This document shows, piece by piece, positions 19,089 through 28,277 of a stretch of DNA of 64,000 bases. The notes under the pieces are model-generated. The model worked only from the letters and a program-made list of their open reading frames with translations, had not been told where the DNA came from and made no database searches. Location: positions 124,001 to 188,000 of the forward strand of contig NZ_FOVF01000006.1 of assembly GCF_900115085.1 (NCBI RefSeq). Direction: 5' to 3'. How positions within the stretch are numbered: the stretch's first letter is position 1; the number at the start of each line of letters is the position of its first letter. A program made the position numbers and the translations under genes. Source of the DNA: Dokdonella immobilis. GTDB taxonomy: Bacteria; Pseudomonadota; Gammaproteobacteria; Xanthomonadales; Rhodanobacteraceae.

Positions 19089-19553
19089 TCAGGCCGCCAG
19101 GGCCTGGGAAATCATTTCCTCGATCCGGCCGAGATCGGGAATCACGGCGTGGTCGTCGCGGACCAGTACCTCGGAGTGCACACCCGGCCCGACTTCGGTG
19201 TTGTCACCCGTGGTGATGAGCAATTCGGAGGTGATCGTGGTCAGGCGCGGGAAGCCCTGGGCGAGCATGGCCAGGAACGGGATCTTGGCGTTTCCGCTGA
19301 GGCCCTTGAGCACGGTGACGCGCGCGTTGCGCGTGTCTTCCTCGGTGGCGTGGCCGGCCAGCATCGGCAGCGAAAACAGTGGCAGTCGCCAGCCGCGCCA
19401 ACCGAGCCGACCGAGCAGCCATTGCGGTGCGCCTTCGATGGCCTCCGGCCTGGTGTAGGTGATCACCTCGGCCACCGTTGCATTGGGCAGCAGCACGCGA
19501 CCCCCGGTTACCGGAATCATGACGCCACGAATTTCGCGGGGAAGTTCAATCAT
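19089..19553 (-). CDS. chpC: CheW-like protein ChpC of the Pil-Chp pathway
   Basis: A 154-residue single-domain CheW-fold protein; such adaptors link chemoreceptors to the histidine kinase. The CheW pattern is visible: VMIPVTGGRVLLPNATVAEVI, WLLGRLGWRGWRLPLFSL, and FPRLTTITSELLI. Start chosen at the ATG of MIELPREIRG, which has GAGGAA five or six bases before it. Position after chpB matches Pseudomonas aeruginosa chpC, where this CheW homologue is an accessory part of the twitching pathway. It is the last gene of the cluster. Confidence 0.85.
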   Translation of the reverse strand: MIELPREIRGVMIPVTGGRVLLPNATVAEVITYTRPEAIEGAPQWLLGRLGWRGWRLPLFSLPMLAGHATEEDTRNARVTVLKGLSGNAKIPFLAMLAQGFPRLTTITSELLITTGDNTEVGPGVHSEVLVRDDHAVIPDLGRIEEMISQALAA

Positions 19554-19563
19554 CACGGATTCC

Positions 19564-21483
19564 TCATTTCCTTGCTGCCGACTTGAAATCGTCGAGGACC
19601 CTCTCGGCGAGTGCCCTGGGTGAACCGGTGAAGTCGACGACACCGGTCTCGATCACGCCATCAACCATCGAGCTGATCACGCAGGTATCCGGATCCTGTG
19701 CGTAGACCTTGCCGCCCTTGGCGGCCAGATGACGACTTCCTTGCGCCGCATCTTCGGCCATGCCGGAAAAGACGATGACGCCGGCGCGCGCACCAAAGCG
19801 ATCCGCGACGTCCTCGACGACCTGGTCGATCGAGGGTGAATTGGGCAGGTCGCCCGCATTCAGGGTTTCCAGGGTGATGACGCCTTCGCGATCGACGCGC
19901 AGTCGATGCGTCGTCGGCACGACCACGATGTCGCCATGGCCGACGCGCTCGCCATGCGAGGGCGTGCGCACGGTCAGCACCGTGGAACGCACCAGTTGCT
20001 GGGCCATGATGTCCATGAACTCGGCACCCATGTGCTGGGCAAGCAGGAACAGCGCCGGGCAATTCTTCGGCATGTGCGAAAGGAACTCGCGCACCGCCTC
20101 GGGACCGCCGATCGAGGCGCCAAGCACCCAGACCCGGCTGACCGCGACCTTGGTGCTGGTGTCGAGCCAGGATTCGCTACCGGCGTGGGCCGTGGCGGTC
20201 TGTCCTGCCGGCTGCGGCGCGACCGCCTCGTCGAGTGGAATGAGTTCGAGCGAAAGTCCTGCATCGAACGGCTCGTCGCTGGCTGGCTCGGCATCCGGAG
20301 CGAGATATTCGGAAGCGCTGATCGTTTCGATGCCGAATTCGGTGGGCTTGGGCGGCTCGCTCTCGGACTTCGTGGCATCCGCCGGCCCGCCTTCGTCGAT
20401 GTCCTCCAGGCTCCAGGCGAATGCCGACCCGATCGCGGATGGGGGTGTCGGCGGAGCGGATTCCCCGGCGGCGGCCTTGCTGTCGACCTCCGGAGCGTCG
20501 GCCCAGTCGAGATCGAGCATTTGCAGCCCGGATATTCCCGCGCCGGCAGCCGCTGCTTCGCCGGCTTCGACGGCTTCGGCGAGATCCTCATCGACCGATG
20601 CCGACGCGGCTGCCACGCTGTCGTCGGCAAATTCGAAGTCCGAAACCTCGTCGCCGTCGGCGAAATCATCGAGATCGGCGAACCCCAGCGTTTCGGATTC
20701 GGTGTCCTCGGCCACCACGATCCCGGAGAACTCGACCGTCGGCATTTCCCGGGTCGATTCCGGATCGAAATCGAGATCGGCAGCGGATCCGGTCGATGCG
20801 GCGACGTCCAGGTCGTCGAACTCGGACAGATCGAGGACGGGCATCGGCACGGTTTCCCTCGAATCCACGTCAGCGCGCGCGGATGCGGCGGGGCCAGAAT
20901 CGTCCGCCTGGGGCAACACCCGATCGCCCTCGGCAAGCAGACTGGCTATATCCGAGTAGTCCTCTTGCACCAACTCCGCCGTTTCCTGCGTCACTTCGGA
21001 GCCGGCCGCGCCGACGTCGGCATGGGCCGCGGGCTCGGCCGAGTCTGCCGGAGCCACCGGACCTTCGGCCTTGGCCTCGAGCGGCGCCCTGGGGGCGGGC
21101 TGGGGCACCGCTTCCGCGCCTTCCGGGCGCGGCGGATCGGCGTTTTCGGTACCGAGGATCTTGGCTGCCAGATGCCGGGCCCAACGCGCCTGCTCCCATC
21201 CGGACAACTGGCTGGAAACCTGGGCCTCGTTGAAGATCACGTTGTAGCGGTCATCACCAAGCAGGGAGTAGACCTCGTCGAGGTGGGCCTCGACCTCGGT
21301 GTCGAGGTTGACCACGACGACGCGCGCACCGGAGCGCTCGAGGGCATCGCGATCGAGTTCCGCGGCCTGTGCTTCGTAGACGATCGGTGCGCCGGACCCG
21401 AGCAGCGCCTCGCGCAGGTGCCGGCCCGATTCGCCGGCCTGGGACAACAGCGCGATCGACATGTTCGGATCAGGCGTCGGCAC
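19564..21483 (-). CDS. chpB: CheB-type methylesterase ChpB with a long acidic linker
   Basis: Protein-glutamate methylesterase expected to demethylate the receptor PilJ. The C-terminal domain holds a CheB-like triad: Ser457 in GASIGGPEAV, His484 in LAQHMGAEF and Asp578 in FSGMAEDAAQG, plus VDFTGSP. Residues 1-115 resemble a degenerate receiver with no phospho-acceptor motif that I can see. About 300 acidic, Ala-rich residues separate the two, so the 639 residues are nearly twice the length of classical CheB. I chose the GTG at 21483, which has GAGGA six bases upstream and overlaps chpA by 14; an ATG at 21462 lacks a ribosome site. Confidence 0.88.
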   Translation of the reverse strand: MPTPDPNMSIALLSQAGESGRHLREALLGSGAPIVYEAQAAELDRDALERSGARVVVVNLDTEVEAHLDEVYSLLGDDRYNVIFNEAQVSSQLSGWEQARWARHLAAKILGTENADPPRPEGAEAVPQPAPRAPLEAKAEGPVAPADSAEPAAHADVGAAGSEVTQETAELVQEDYSDIASLLAEGDRVLPQADDSGPAASARADVDSRETVPMPVLDLSEFDDLDVAASTGSAADLDFDPESTREMPTVEFSGIVVAEDTESETLGFADLDDFADGDEVSDFEFADDSVAAASASVDEDLAEAVEAGEAAAAGAGISGLQMLDLDWADAPEVDSKAAAGESAPPTPPSAIGSAFAWSLEDIDEGGPADATKSESEPPKPTEFGIETISASEYLAPDAEPASDEPFDAGLSLELIPLDEAVAPQPAGQTATAHAGSESWLDTSTKVAVSRVWVLGASIGGPEAVREFLSHMPKNCPALFLLAQHMGAEFMDIMAQQLVRSTVLTVRTPSHGERVGHGDIVVVPTTHRLRVDREGVITLETLNAGDLPNSPSIDQVVEDVADRFGARAGVIVFSGMAEDAAQGSRHLAAKGGKVYAQDPDTCVISSMVDGVIETGVVDFTGSPRALAERVLDDFKSAARK

Positions 21484-24400
21484 GGGTCGTCCTCAGGGTT
21501 TCCTGGACCTGCCGCAGCAGGTCGGCTTCCTGGTAAGGCTTGCCGAGATAGCGCTCGACACCGATTTCGAGTGCGCGCTGACGATGCTTTTCACCGGTGC
21601 GCGACGTGACCATGATGATCGGCACGTTCTTCAGGCGTGCGTCGTTGCGCATGTAGGTGGCCAGTTCGTAGCCGTCCATGCGCGGCATTTCGATGTCGAG
21701 CAGCATCAGGTCGGGGACGCTGTCCTGCAGCTTCTCGACGGCATCGAGTCCATCCTTCGCGGTGACCACGTCCATCTCCGCGCGTTCGAGCACGCGCGTG
21801 GTGACCTTGCGCATGGTGATCGAGTCGTCGACCACCATGATCATGGTCTTGCGGCGCACTTCCGGCAGTTCCGGCGCCGGCACGACTTCCGCGACTTCCG
21901 GAATCTCGCCGGCGGCCACGCTTGCGCGCAGCGAGGCGACGCGGCGGACCAGCGGAGCCAGGTCGAGAATCATGATCACCGAACCGTCGCCCATGATCGT
22001 CGCACCGAAGATGCCCGGCACCGAGCTGATCTGCGGACCGACCGACTTGACGACGATTTCGCGCGAGCCGACAACGGCGTCGATGCGCACGGCCGCGCGC
22101 TGGTCGCCGGTCCGCGTCATCAGAAGCGGCAGCTGGGTCTCGTCGATGACGCGACCTTGCGGTACTCCGAGCAGTTGCGACAACTCGTAGATCTTGAAGT
22201 CCTCGCCCGCGTACGTGTAGGTCGGATCACCGCTGCCGAGACGCTTGGAGTAGTCGTCGAGGGCAATGCGCACGACACCCTGAACCGACGACATCGGCAC
22301 CGCGTAGGTGGATTCGCCGAGCTTGACCAGGATCGCCTGGGTGACGGCGAGGGTGAACGGCAGCCGGATCGTGAACGTGGTTCCGGTGCCGCGGACCGAA
22401 TCGATGACCAGCGAACCACCGAGCTGCTTGATCTCGCTGTGGACGACATCCATGCCGACGCCGCGCCCGGCCAGCTGGGTCACCTGCTCGGCCGTGGAGA
22501 AGCCCGCTTCGAGGATGAAGCCGTAGAGGTCGCGGTCGGACAGATTGGCATCCGGATTGAGCAGACCGAGCGAGATGGCCTTGCGCCGGATCGCATCGCG
22601 ATCCATGCCGGCGCCATCGTCGCTGATGCGCAGGACGACTTCGGTCGATTCGCGCGAGACGCGGATCGTCACCGTGCCATCGAGCGGCTTGTTCGCCGCC
22701 AGTCGCTGCTGGGGCGTCTCGATACCGTGGGCAAGCGCGTTGCGCAGCATGTGCTCGAACGGCGCCTTCATGCGTTCGAGCAGGTTGCGATCCATCTCGC
22801 CCTGGGCGCCCTCGACCTTGAGCTGGGCCCGCTTGCCGAGCTCCTGCGCGGCTTGCCGCACGGTGCGGCGCAGTGACGGCACCATCGAGTCGAACGGCAC
22901 CATGCGCGTGCGCATCAGACCTTCCTGAAGGTCGGAGCTGACACGCGACTGTTGCAGCAACAGGGTTTCGGACTGACGGGTCAGGTCGTCGAGCAGGCCC
23001 TGGATCGAGACCAGGTCCGAGACCGATTCGCCGAGTGCGCGCGAGTACTGCTGCAACTGCGAGAAGCGATCGAGCTCGAGCGGATCGAACACGGCCTCGA
23101 CACCATCGTGGTGCTCGCGCTGATAGCGCGCGATGATCTGCGCTTCGGTTTCGATCTCGAGCTTGCGCAGCTGTTCGCGCAGGCGGCTGACGGTCTGTTC
23201 GAATTCGATCAGGTTGAAGCGGAAACTCGAAATCTGCTGTTCGAGTCGGGAACGGTAGATCGAGACCTCGCCCGCGTAATTGACCAGGGAGTCGAGCAAC
23301 TCGGAACGCACGCGGATCATTTCCTGCGGCGCGCGCGGCTCGTCCTCCGCATCGAGATTCGGCAATGCCCGGGGTGCCGGTCGCACCTGGGCTCCCGCCT
23401 TGCCCGCTGCGTCGTCGCCGGCCGCGGCTGCCGCCGGCATCGGCGCGGGAGCAGGCATCGGCATCGGTTCGGATTCGTCGAGGCTCTCGCCGGCCACGAG
23501 ATTTTCCAGGCGCGAAATCATCTGCGCCGGCATGGCGATCGCCTCGCGACGGGCGATGCGCTGGACCAGGCCATGCAGGGCGTCATAGCTGCGCTCGAGC
23601 GCCTCGACCGCGGACAGGTCCATGCTGCGATGGCCGTCATAGGTCGCGTCGAGCAACGATTCCATGGCGTGGGTGAGGTCGCCTATCGGGCCGATGCCGG
23701 CCATGCGTGCGCCACCCTTGAGGGTATGCAGGTCACGTTGCAGGGCGACGATGAGTTCACGATCCTGAGGCGATTCACGCAGCTGTGCCATCACCGAATC
23801 GGAGTGATCGAGGATGTCGTTGCCTTCCTGGACGAAGATGTCGAGCAGGTCCTGGTCCATTTCGGGCAGCTCGAGAGCGCCTTCGGGTTGCAGATCGGGC
23901 TGCGACGATTCTTCGACGGCCCTGGCCGCGGGTTGCGCGTCCTCGTCCGGCACGGGTTCCGCGACTGCTTCCGCTGGCGGCGCGCGATGCGGTTCGTCGG
24001 TGTCGACGGCTTCGACTATTGCTTCGATTTCGGGTTCGACCTCTTCGGCAGGTTCCGACGGAACCTCCGGTTCGACGGATGGCTGCGCGTCGAAAGATGT
24101 CGGCGCAATCGATGCCTCACCCGCGGTTTCGTCCGCACCGGCCGCGATCGACGTCAATGTTGTGTCTTCGAGGTCCGGCTCGACGATGTTGTCGAGGGTA
24201 ATGGATTCGAGCGCAGTCTCGTCGAACTCGATGGCAAACCCCGCTTCGGCTTCGGCTTCGGCTTCGGCGTCGCCATCGGCGAGCGGCTGCGCGGTGATAT
24301 CGGCAAACTCGGATCCGCTCCGGCCGGGAATATCGGCGAAGGCATTGGACGCCGCGATCAGCGCGTCGATGTCGGTATCTTCCGGAAACTCGAGCGCGAT

Positions 24401-27400
24401 ACCGCTTCGATCCGCATCGGCCACGTCGCCATCGGCCGCGGTTTGATGCCGGTCGCCGGCTTGCGCGGCGGAATCGTCGGCAGCAGAGGATCCGACATCC
24501 GTTGCGAGGGCGATCGAGAGCGAAGGCTCGTCGTCAACCAACGCCTCGACCACTCCATCGTCTTCGGCAATGGCCTCGAATTCGAGGTTGCCCAGCTCAT
24601 CATCGGCGCCGGCGGCAATTGATACATCGACCGGGCCAGGGCCCTGTAGATGCTCGTCGTCCTGGTGATAGAACTGCAAGGCGCTCTCGGGCTCGTGCAA
24701 TGCGTCGCGCAACGCGGTGACGCGACCGGCAAGATCGTGGGTGTCCGGCAGGTCGCTGGATCCGCGGTCCAGGCAGGTCATCGCCTCGCGCACGGCGGCG
24801 GCGGTTTCGCGCAGGACGGCGAGACCTTCGGCGTCCACCGCCGTGCCGCTCGCGCGCATCCGCTTGAGGTAGCCTTCCAGTGGAGACAACAGGTGCGTAA
24901 GCGGCTCGATCTCGACCATGGCAATCGCGCCGCTGAGGGTGTGTGCGGCGCGCAGCAGTGGCTCCGAAACCGGCAGATCGACGTAACTGGCCTGGTCGAG
25001 GAATTCGTCGACGACGCCGAGATGCATCGCCGTCTCGCTCTTGAGGATGTCGAACAGTACCGGATCAAGCCCGGGCATCGGTCCGGCAACGATTTCGGAT
25101 CGGCGCTGACTCTCCAGTTCGACCGGTACCGGCAATTCCGAGGCGGATGCCTCGGTAGCACCTGCCGCTTCCTCGTAGGGCACGCGCCGCTTGACCAGGC
25201 GCTTGACCTTGCGGGTGACGGTCTGCACGGCCTGCTGTCTTGCCGGAACCGAGGCCAGCTCGCCTTCGGCCAGGCGATCCGCGGTCTCCATGATGCCGGC
25301 GATGTTCGCGGTCGGCACCCCTTCGCCACGCAAGGCCTCCAGCTGACCCGGCAGCGCGTCGACCGCATGGTCGACCAGGGCCAGGACCTGTGCGCTGGGC
25401 GCGATCGAGCGATCGAGCACGCGATTGAGCATGTTCTCGACTTTCCAGCTGAACTCACCGAGCGCAAGGGCGCCAACGAGGCGACCGGAGCCCTTCAGGG
25501 TGTGAAACGAGCGTCGGATCGGCTTGACCCGCTCGAGGTCCTCGGCGCCTGCTCTCCAGAGTGGCAACTGGGCGCGCAGGTTGTCGATTTCCTCCTGCAC
25601 TTCCTCGATGAAGACATCGCGGATCTCGTCGTCGATCTCGCTCGAGGCGGTGATCTGGAAACTGCCATCGGCCGCATCGGCGGAGAGCACTTCCTCCTCG
25701 ACCTCTTCCTCGATTTCTTCCTCGACCTCGATCCAGCGACTGCCGTCGGCATCGACGATGACGTTGCCGGCATCCAGCCGATCCGATGCCCCGGCATGGG
25801 GGGCATCGCGATCATGGGTGGTTTCGGCAAGCCGCAGCCCACCGACGTCGTGTTCCTCGCGCCGTGCTTCGCCAGTCTCGCCGACGATCAGGCCGGCCAG
25901 ATCCTCGCCCTCGGCAATTTCGATCACGCTGTCGAGTTCGTCGGGCGCTTCGACCGTTTCAAACGTGGTGCCGGTCGGAATGGCGCTGCTTTCGGACTCG
26001 ACGAAATCGAGCCCGTCGAGATTCATCTCGGCGGTGTCGCTGGCGTCATCGGGACGCAGGGCTGCGCTTTGCTCGAGCGGCAAATGCTCGCCCCAACTCG
26101 GAAAGTCCGTACCGGCCTGTGTCGGCTCATCGTCGACCGGTTCGATCACCCGGGTTGCCGTGTAACTTCCGGTGTCGATCGAATCGCTGTTTTCATAGGC
26201 CAGCGCAGCAGCGGCAGCCAGTGCATCATCGTCGCTCACCACCGACTTTCCCGGCGCCGACTCCGGACCGGGCGTGGCGGCTTCGATCCCGCCAGCGGGC
26301 GAGCCGACGGCCTCCGATTCGGCCGGCGGTATCGGCCAGTAGCCGAGCGTCTCCAGGCTCTCCCGGGTCACGTCGAGGATCTTCTGGCGACCGCCGCGCT
26401 GTTCGCGCGTCGCTTCGAGGAAGTATTCGATCGAGGCCAGCGCATCGGCCAGGCTGTCCATCTGCTCGGCGGTCGGGACGCGGCGATGGCGCTGCAGTTC
26501 GACTTCGACGAAGCGGACAATACCACCCATCAGCTCGGCCGCATCGCCGAGATCGAGCATGCGCAGCGCACCGGAGATTTCCTCGAGCAGTCGCGGAATC
26601 TGCTCGACACGCTCATGGTCCCAGGGCGACTCGATGAAGGCGATGACGTCGTGCTTGGCCTGCTGGATATTGACCGCCGCCTCGTGCATCAAGGCATCGA
26701 GGATCTTGCGCACTTCGGCCTTGGGCAGTTCGATCGCCTCGTCGTCGCCCTCTTCGCCGACCGCTCCGAGACGCTCGATGTGGTCGTCGAGCGATGCCTC
26801 GACATAGAGCAGCGCGCCGGCGACATCGAGCAGGGTGCCCTCGTCGGCTTCGCGTCGGCCCTGGGCGATGTCTTCGATGGTGCTGCGCTGTTCGGTGACT
26901 ACGCGGCGCGGTACACCGAGACCGAGCATGCCGAGCGTGTCGCGCACGCGATCGAGCAGGTCGATCTGGGACATCAGGTCGGCCGGGTCGCGCTGCTGGG
27001 CGCGCAGGAAGATGTCGAGGGCCTCCTTGACCCGCAGCAGGTCTTCCTTGATGGCGACCGACACCGTATCGAGCAGGGCGCGGTTGTGGCCGGAAATCGA
27101 GCTCTTGGCGTGGGCGACTTCCTGGTCGGTCGGCAGCAGCGAACCGAGCGCATAGGTCTGGCGGATTTCCTCGACACGCGGACTCTGGCTGGTCGAATGC
27201 GCGATGTAGTAGAGCAGCCCCTTGACCAGTTCGCGCGGCGGCGCGGAATTCAGGCCTTCCTCGCCGATCTCGGCGAAGCGGCGGATCTCGCGGTCAACGC
27301 TGCCGAACAGCAGCTTGACCGAGGCGCCGGACTCGAGCGCACCTTCGCCGATCGCTTCGGCAACGCCGGCGGCGATCCAGAACAGGCGGCGCGCCTCCTC

Positions 27401-28033
27401 GCCCGAGGCGACGGTCGAACGCAGGCGGTCGAGCACATCGCGCAGGCGCAGCGGATTCTGCGTTTGCGAGGAATCGCGGAACCACTTGAGCAAGGCCGCC
27501 TGGAAGGCCAGGCGCAGGCGCAGGGCCTGCGAACGCAGTTCCTTCAATGCCAGCGGTTTCGGCAATCCGTTGGCGGCGGCCGGCAGTACCGCGGCCAGAT
27601 CGGGCGAAAACAGGGCGGAATCGGAGAGCAGCTTCTCGCCGCGGCAGGCACGCAAATCGTTGAGCAGGGGCAGCAGGACGATCGGAATGTCCTTGTGCCC
27701 GGTCTGCACGCGCTCGAGATAGTCCGGTAGCTGGACCATTCCGCGCATGAGCACGGAATAGCCTTCCTCGCGCTGCGGCACGGCATCGGCCAGCAAGGCC
27801 TCGGCCAGCCGTTCCATTTCCTCGATGACCATCGCCGCGCCGTACAACTCGACCATGCGCAGGGTTCCCTGCGCCTGGTGCAGGTAAGTCGCGCAGAAGC
27901 GCATGAGGCTGGTGTCGGCTGGATCCTCGACGTAAGCCTCGAGCGCCTGGCGCGCCTGCTTGAGCGTGTCGTCAAGTTCGCCCTTGACCCAGTTCAGCGT
28001 GGTGAAGTCGTCGTGCAGTTTCATGATTTTCAT
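21470..28033 (-). CDS. chpA: Hybrid chemosensory histidine kinase ChpA (PilL)
   Basis: Giant CheA-type kinase of 2187 residues, the core of the pathway that controls pilus motors. The first 550 residues are PilL/FimL-like, with LHQAQGTL placing a His at 52. Further phosphotransfer sites are HTLKGSG (His844), AHTLSGA (His1031) and HTLKGGA (His1436). Then come the dimerisation helices (about 1555-1650), the ATPase domain with MLRNALAHGIETP (about 1760), a CheW-like domain (about 1900-2040) and a C-terminal receiver (MVVDDSITMRK, phospho-Asp2113 in LLDIEMPRMDG). Long acidic Ala/Glu/Asp linkers separate the domains. Start at 28033; an ATG three codons later is equally possible. Confidence 0.95.
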   Translation of the reverse strand: MKIMKLHDDFTTLNWVKGELDDTLKQARQALEAYVEDPADTSLMRFCATYLHQAQGTLRMVELYGAAMVIEEMERLAEALLADAVPQREEGYSVLMRGMVQLPDYLERVQTGHKDIPIVLLPLLNDLRACRGEKLLSDSALFSPDLAAVLPAAANGLPKPLALKELRSQALRLRLAFQAALLKWFRDSSQTQNPLRLRDVLDRLRSTVASGEEARRLFWIAAGVAEAIGEGALESGASVKLLFGSVDREIRRFAEIGEEGLNSAPPRELVKGLLYYIAHSTSQSPRVEEIRQTYALGSLLPTDQEVAHAKSSISGHNRALLDTVSVAIKEDLLRVKEALDIFLRAQQRDPADLMSQIDLLDRVRDTLGMLGLGVPRRVVTEQRSTIEDIAQGRREADEGTLLDVAGALLYVEASLDDHIERLGAVGEEGDDEAIELPKAEVRKILDALMHEAAVNIQQAKHDVIAFIESPWDHERVEQIPRLLEEISGALRMLDLGDAAELMGGIVRFVEVELQRHRRVPTAEQMDSLADALASIEYFLEATREQRGGRQKILDVTRESLETLGYWPIPPAESEAVGSPAGGIEAATPGPESAPGKSVVSDDDALAAAAALAYENSDSIDTGSYTATRVIEPVDDEPTQAGTDFPSWGEHLPLEQSAALRPDDASDTAEMNLDGLDFVESESSAIPTGTTFETVEAPDELDSVIEIAEGEDLAGLIVGETGEARREEHDVGGLRLAETTHDRDAPHAGASDRLDAGNVIVDADGSRWIEVEEEIEEEVEEEVLSADAADGSFQITASSEIDDEIRDVFIEEVQEEIDNLRAQLPLWRAGAEDLERVKPIRRSFHTLKGSGRLVGALALGEFSWKVENMLNRVLDRSIAPSAQVLALVDHAVDALPGQLEALRGEGVPTANIAGIMETADRLAEGELASVPARQQAVQTVTRKVKRLVKRRVPYEEAAGATEASASELPVPVELESQRRSEIVAGPMPGLDPVLFDILKSETAMHLGVVDEFLDQASYVDLPVSEPLLRAAHTLSGAIAMVEIEPLTHLLSPLEGYLKRMRASGTAVDAEGLAVLRETAAAVREAMTCLDRGSSDLPDTHDLAGRVTALRDALHEPESALQFYHQDDEHLQGPGPVDVSIAAGADDELGNLEFEAIAEDDGVVEALVDDEPSLSIALATDVGSSAADDSAAQAGDRHQTAADGDVADADRSGIALEFPEDTDIDALIAASNAFADIPGRSGSEFADITAQPLADGDAEAEAEAEAGFAIEFDETALESITLDNIVEPDLEDTTLTSIAAGADETAGEASIAPTSFDAQPSVEPEVPSEPAEEVEPEIEAIVEAVDTDEPHRAPPAEAVAEPVPDEDAQPAARAVEESSQPDLQPEGALELPEMDQDLLDIFVQEGNDILDHSDSVMAQLRESPQDRELIVALQRDLHTLKGGARMAGIGPIGDLTHAMESLLDATYDGHRSMDLSAVEALERSYDALHGLVQRIARREAIAMPAQMISRLENLVAGESLDESEPMPMPAPAPMPAAAAAGDDAAGKAGAQVRPAPRALPNLDAEDEPRAPQEMIRVRSELLDSLVNYAGEVSIYRSRLEQQISSFRFNLIEFEQTVSRLREQLRKLEIETEAQIIARYQREHHDGVEAVFDPLELDRFSQLQQYSRALGESVSDLVSIQGLLDDLTRQSETLLLQQSRVSSDLQEGLMRTRMVPFDSMVPSLRRTVRQAAQELGKRAQLKVEGAQGEMDRNLLERMKAPFEHMLRNALAHGIETPQQRLAANKPLDGTVTIRVSRESTEVVLRISDDGAGMDRDAIRRKAISLGLLNPDANLSDRDLYGFILEAGFSTAEQVTQLAGRGVGMDVVHSEIKQLGGSLVIDSVRGTGTTFTIRLPFTLAVTQAILVKLGESTYAVPMSSVQGVVRIALDDYSKRLGSGDPTYTYAGEDFKIYELSQLLGVPQGRVIDETQLPLLMTRTGDQRAAVRIDAVVGSREIVVKSVGPQISSVPGIFGATIMGDGSVIMILDLAPLVRRVASLRASVAAGEIPEVAEVVPAPELPEVRRKTMIMVVDDSITMRKVTTRVLERAEMDVVTAKDGLDAVEKLQDSVPDLMLLDIEMPRMDGYELATYMRNDARLKNVPIIMVTSRTGEKHRQRALEIGVERYLGKPYQEADLLRQVQETLRTTRADA

Positions 28034-28277
28034 TCGCCCTGGCGAAGCCCGGCCACCCTCACCCTAACCCACGACGCTGCACGGAAACCCCACTCCGCGC
28101 ACAGGATCGCAACAACGGCGATTCTGCGCGGCGAGCGATCCGATCCGGGCGAGCGCACCGGCAACGCGGGGTTGCCTGGGGCGTTGCGGACCGTCCGACG
28201 GGTCTGTTGCGGCATTGTCGAAGGCGTTGAATGGCAGGCGGCTTCTCCTTTGATCTGTTACGTGACGGACTGCAACT

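Noticed and set aside
24650-27730. 1026-residue ORF on the plus strand opposite chpA
   Set aside because: It has no recognisable domain and runs antisense to clear Hpt and kinase-linker sequence. Long antisense frames are expected at high third-position GC.
28030-28215. 61-codon ORF before chpA whose stop overlaps the chpA ATG
   Set aside because: The geometry is tempting, but there is no ribosome site, it uses AGA/AGG codons and the peptide is Arg/Pro-rich and random-looking. It is not pilK.
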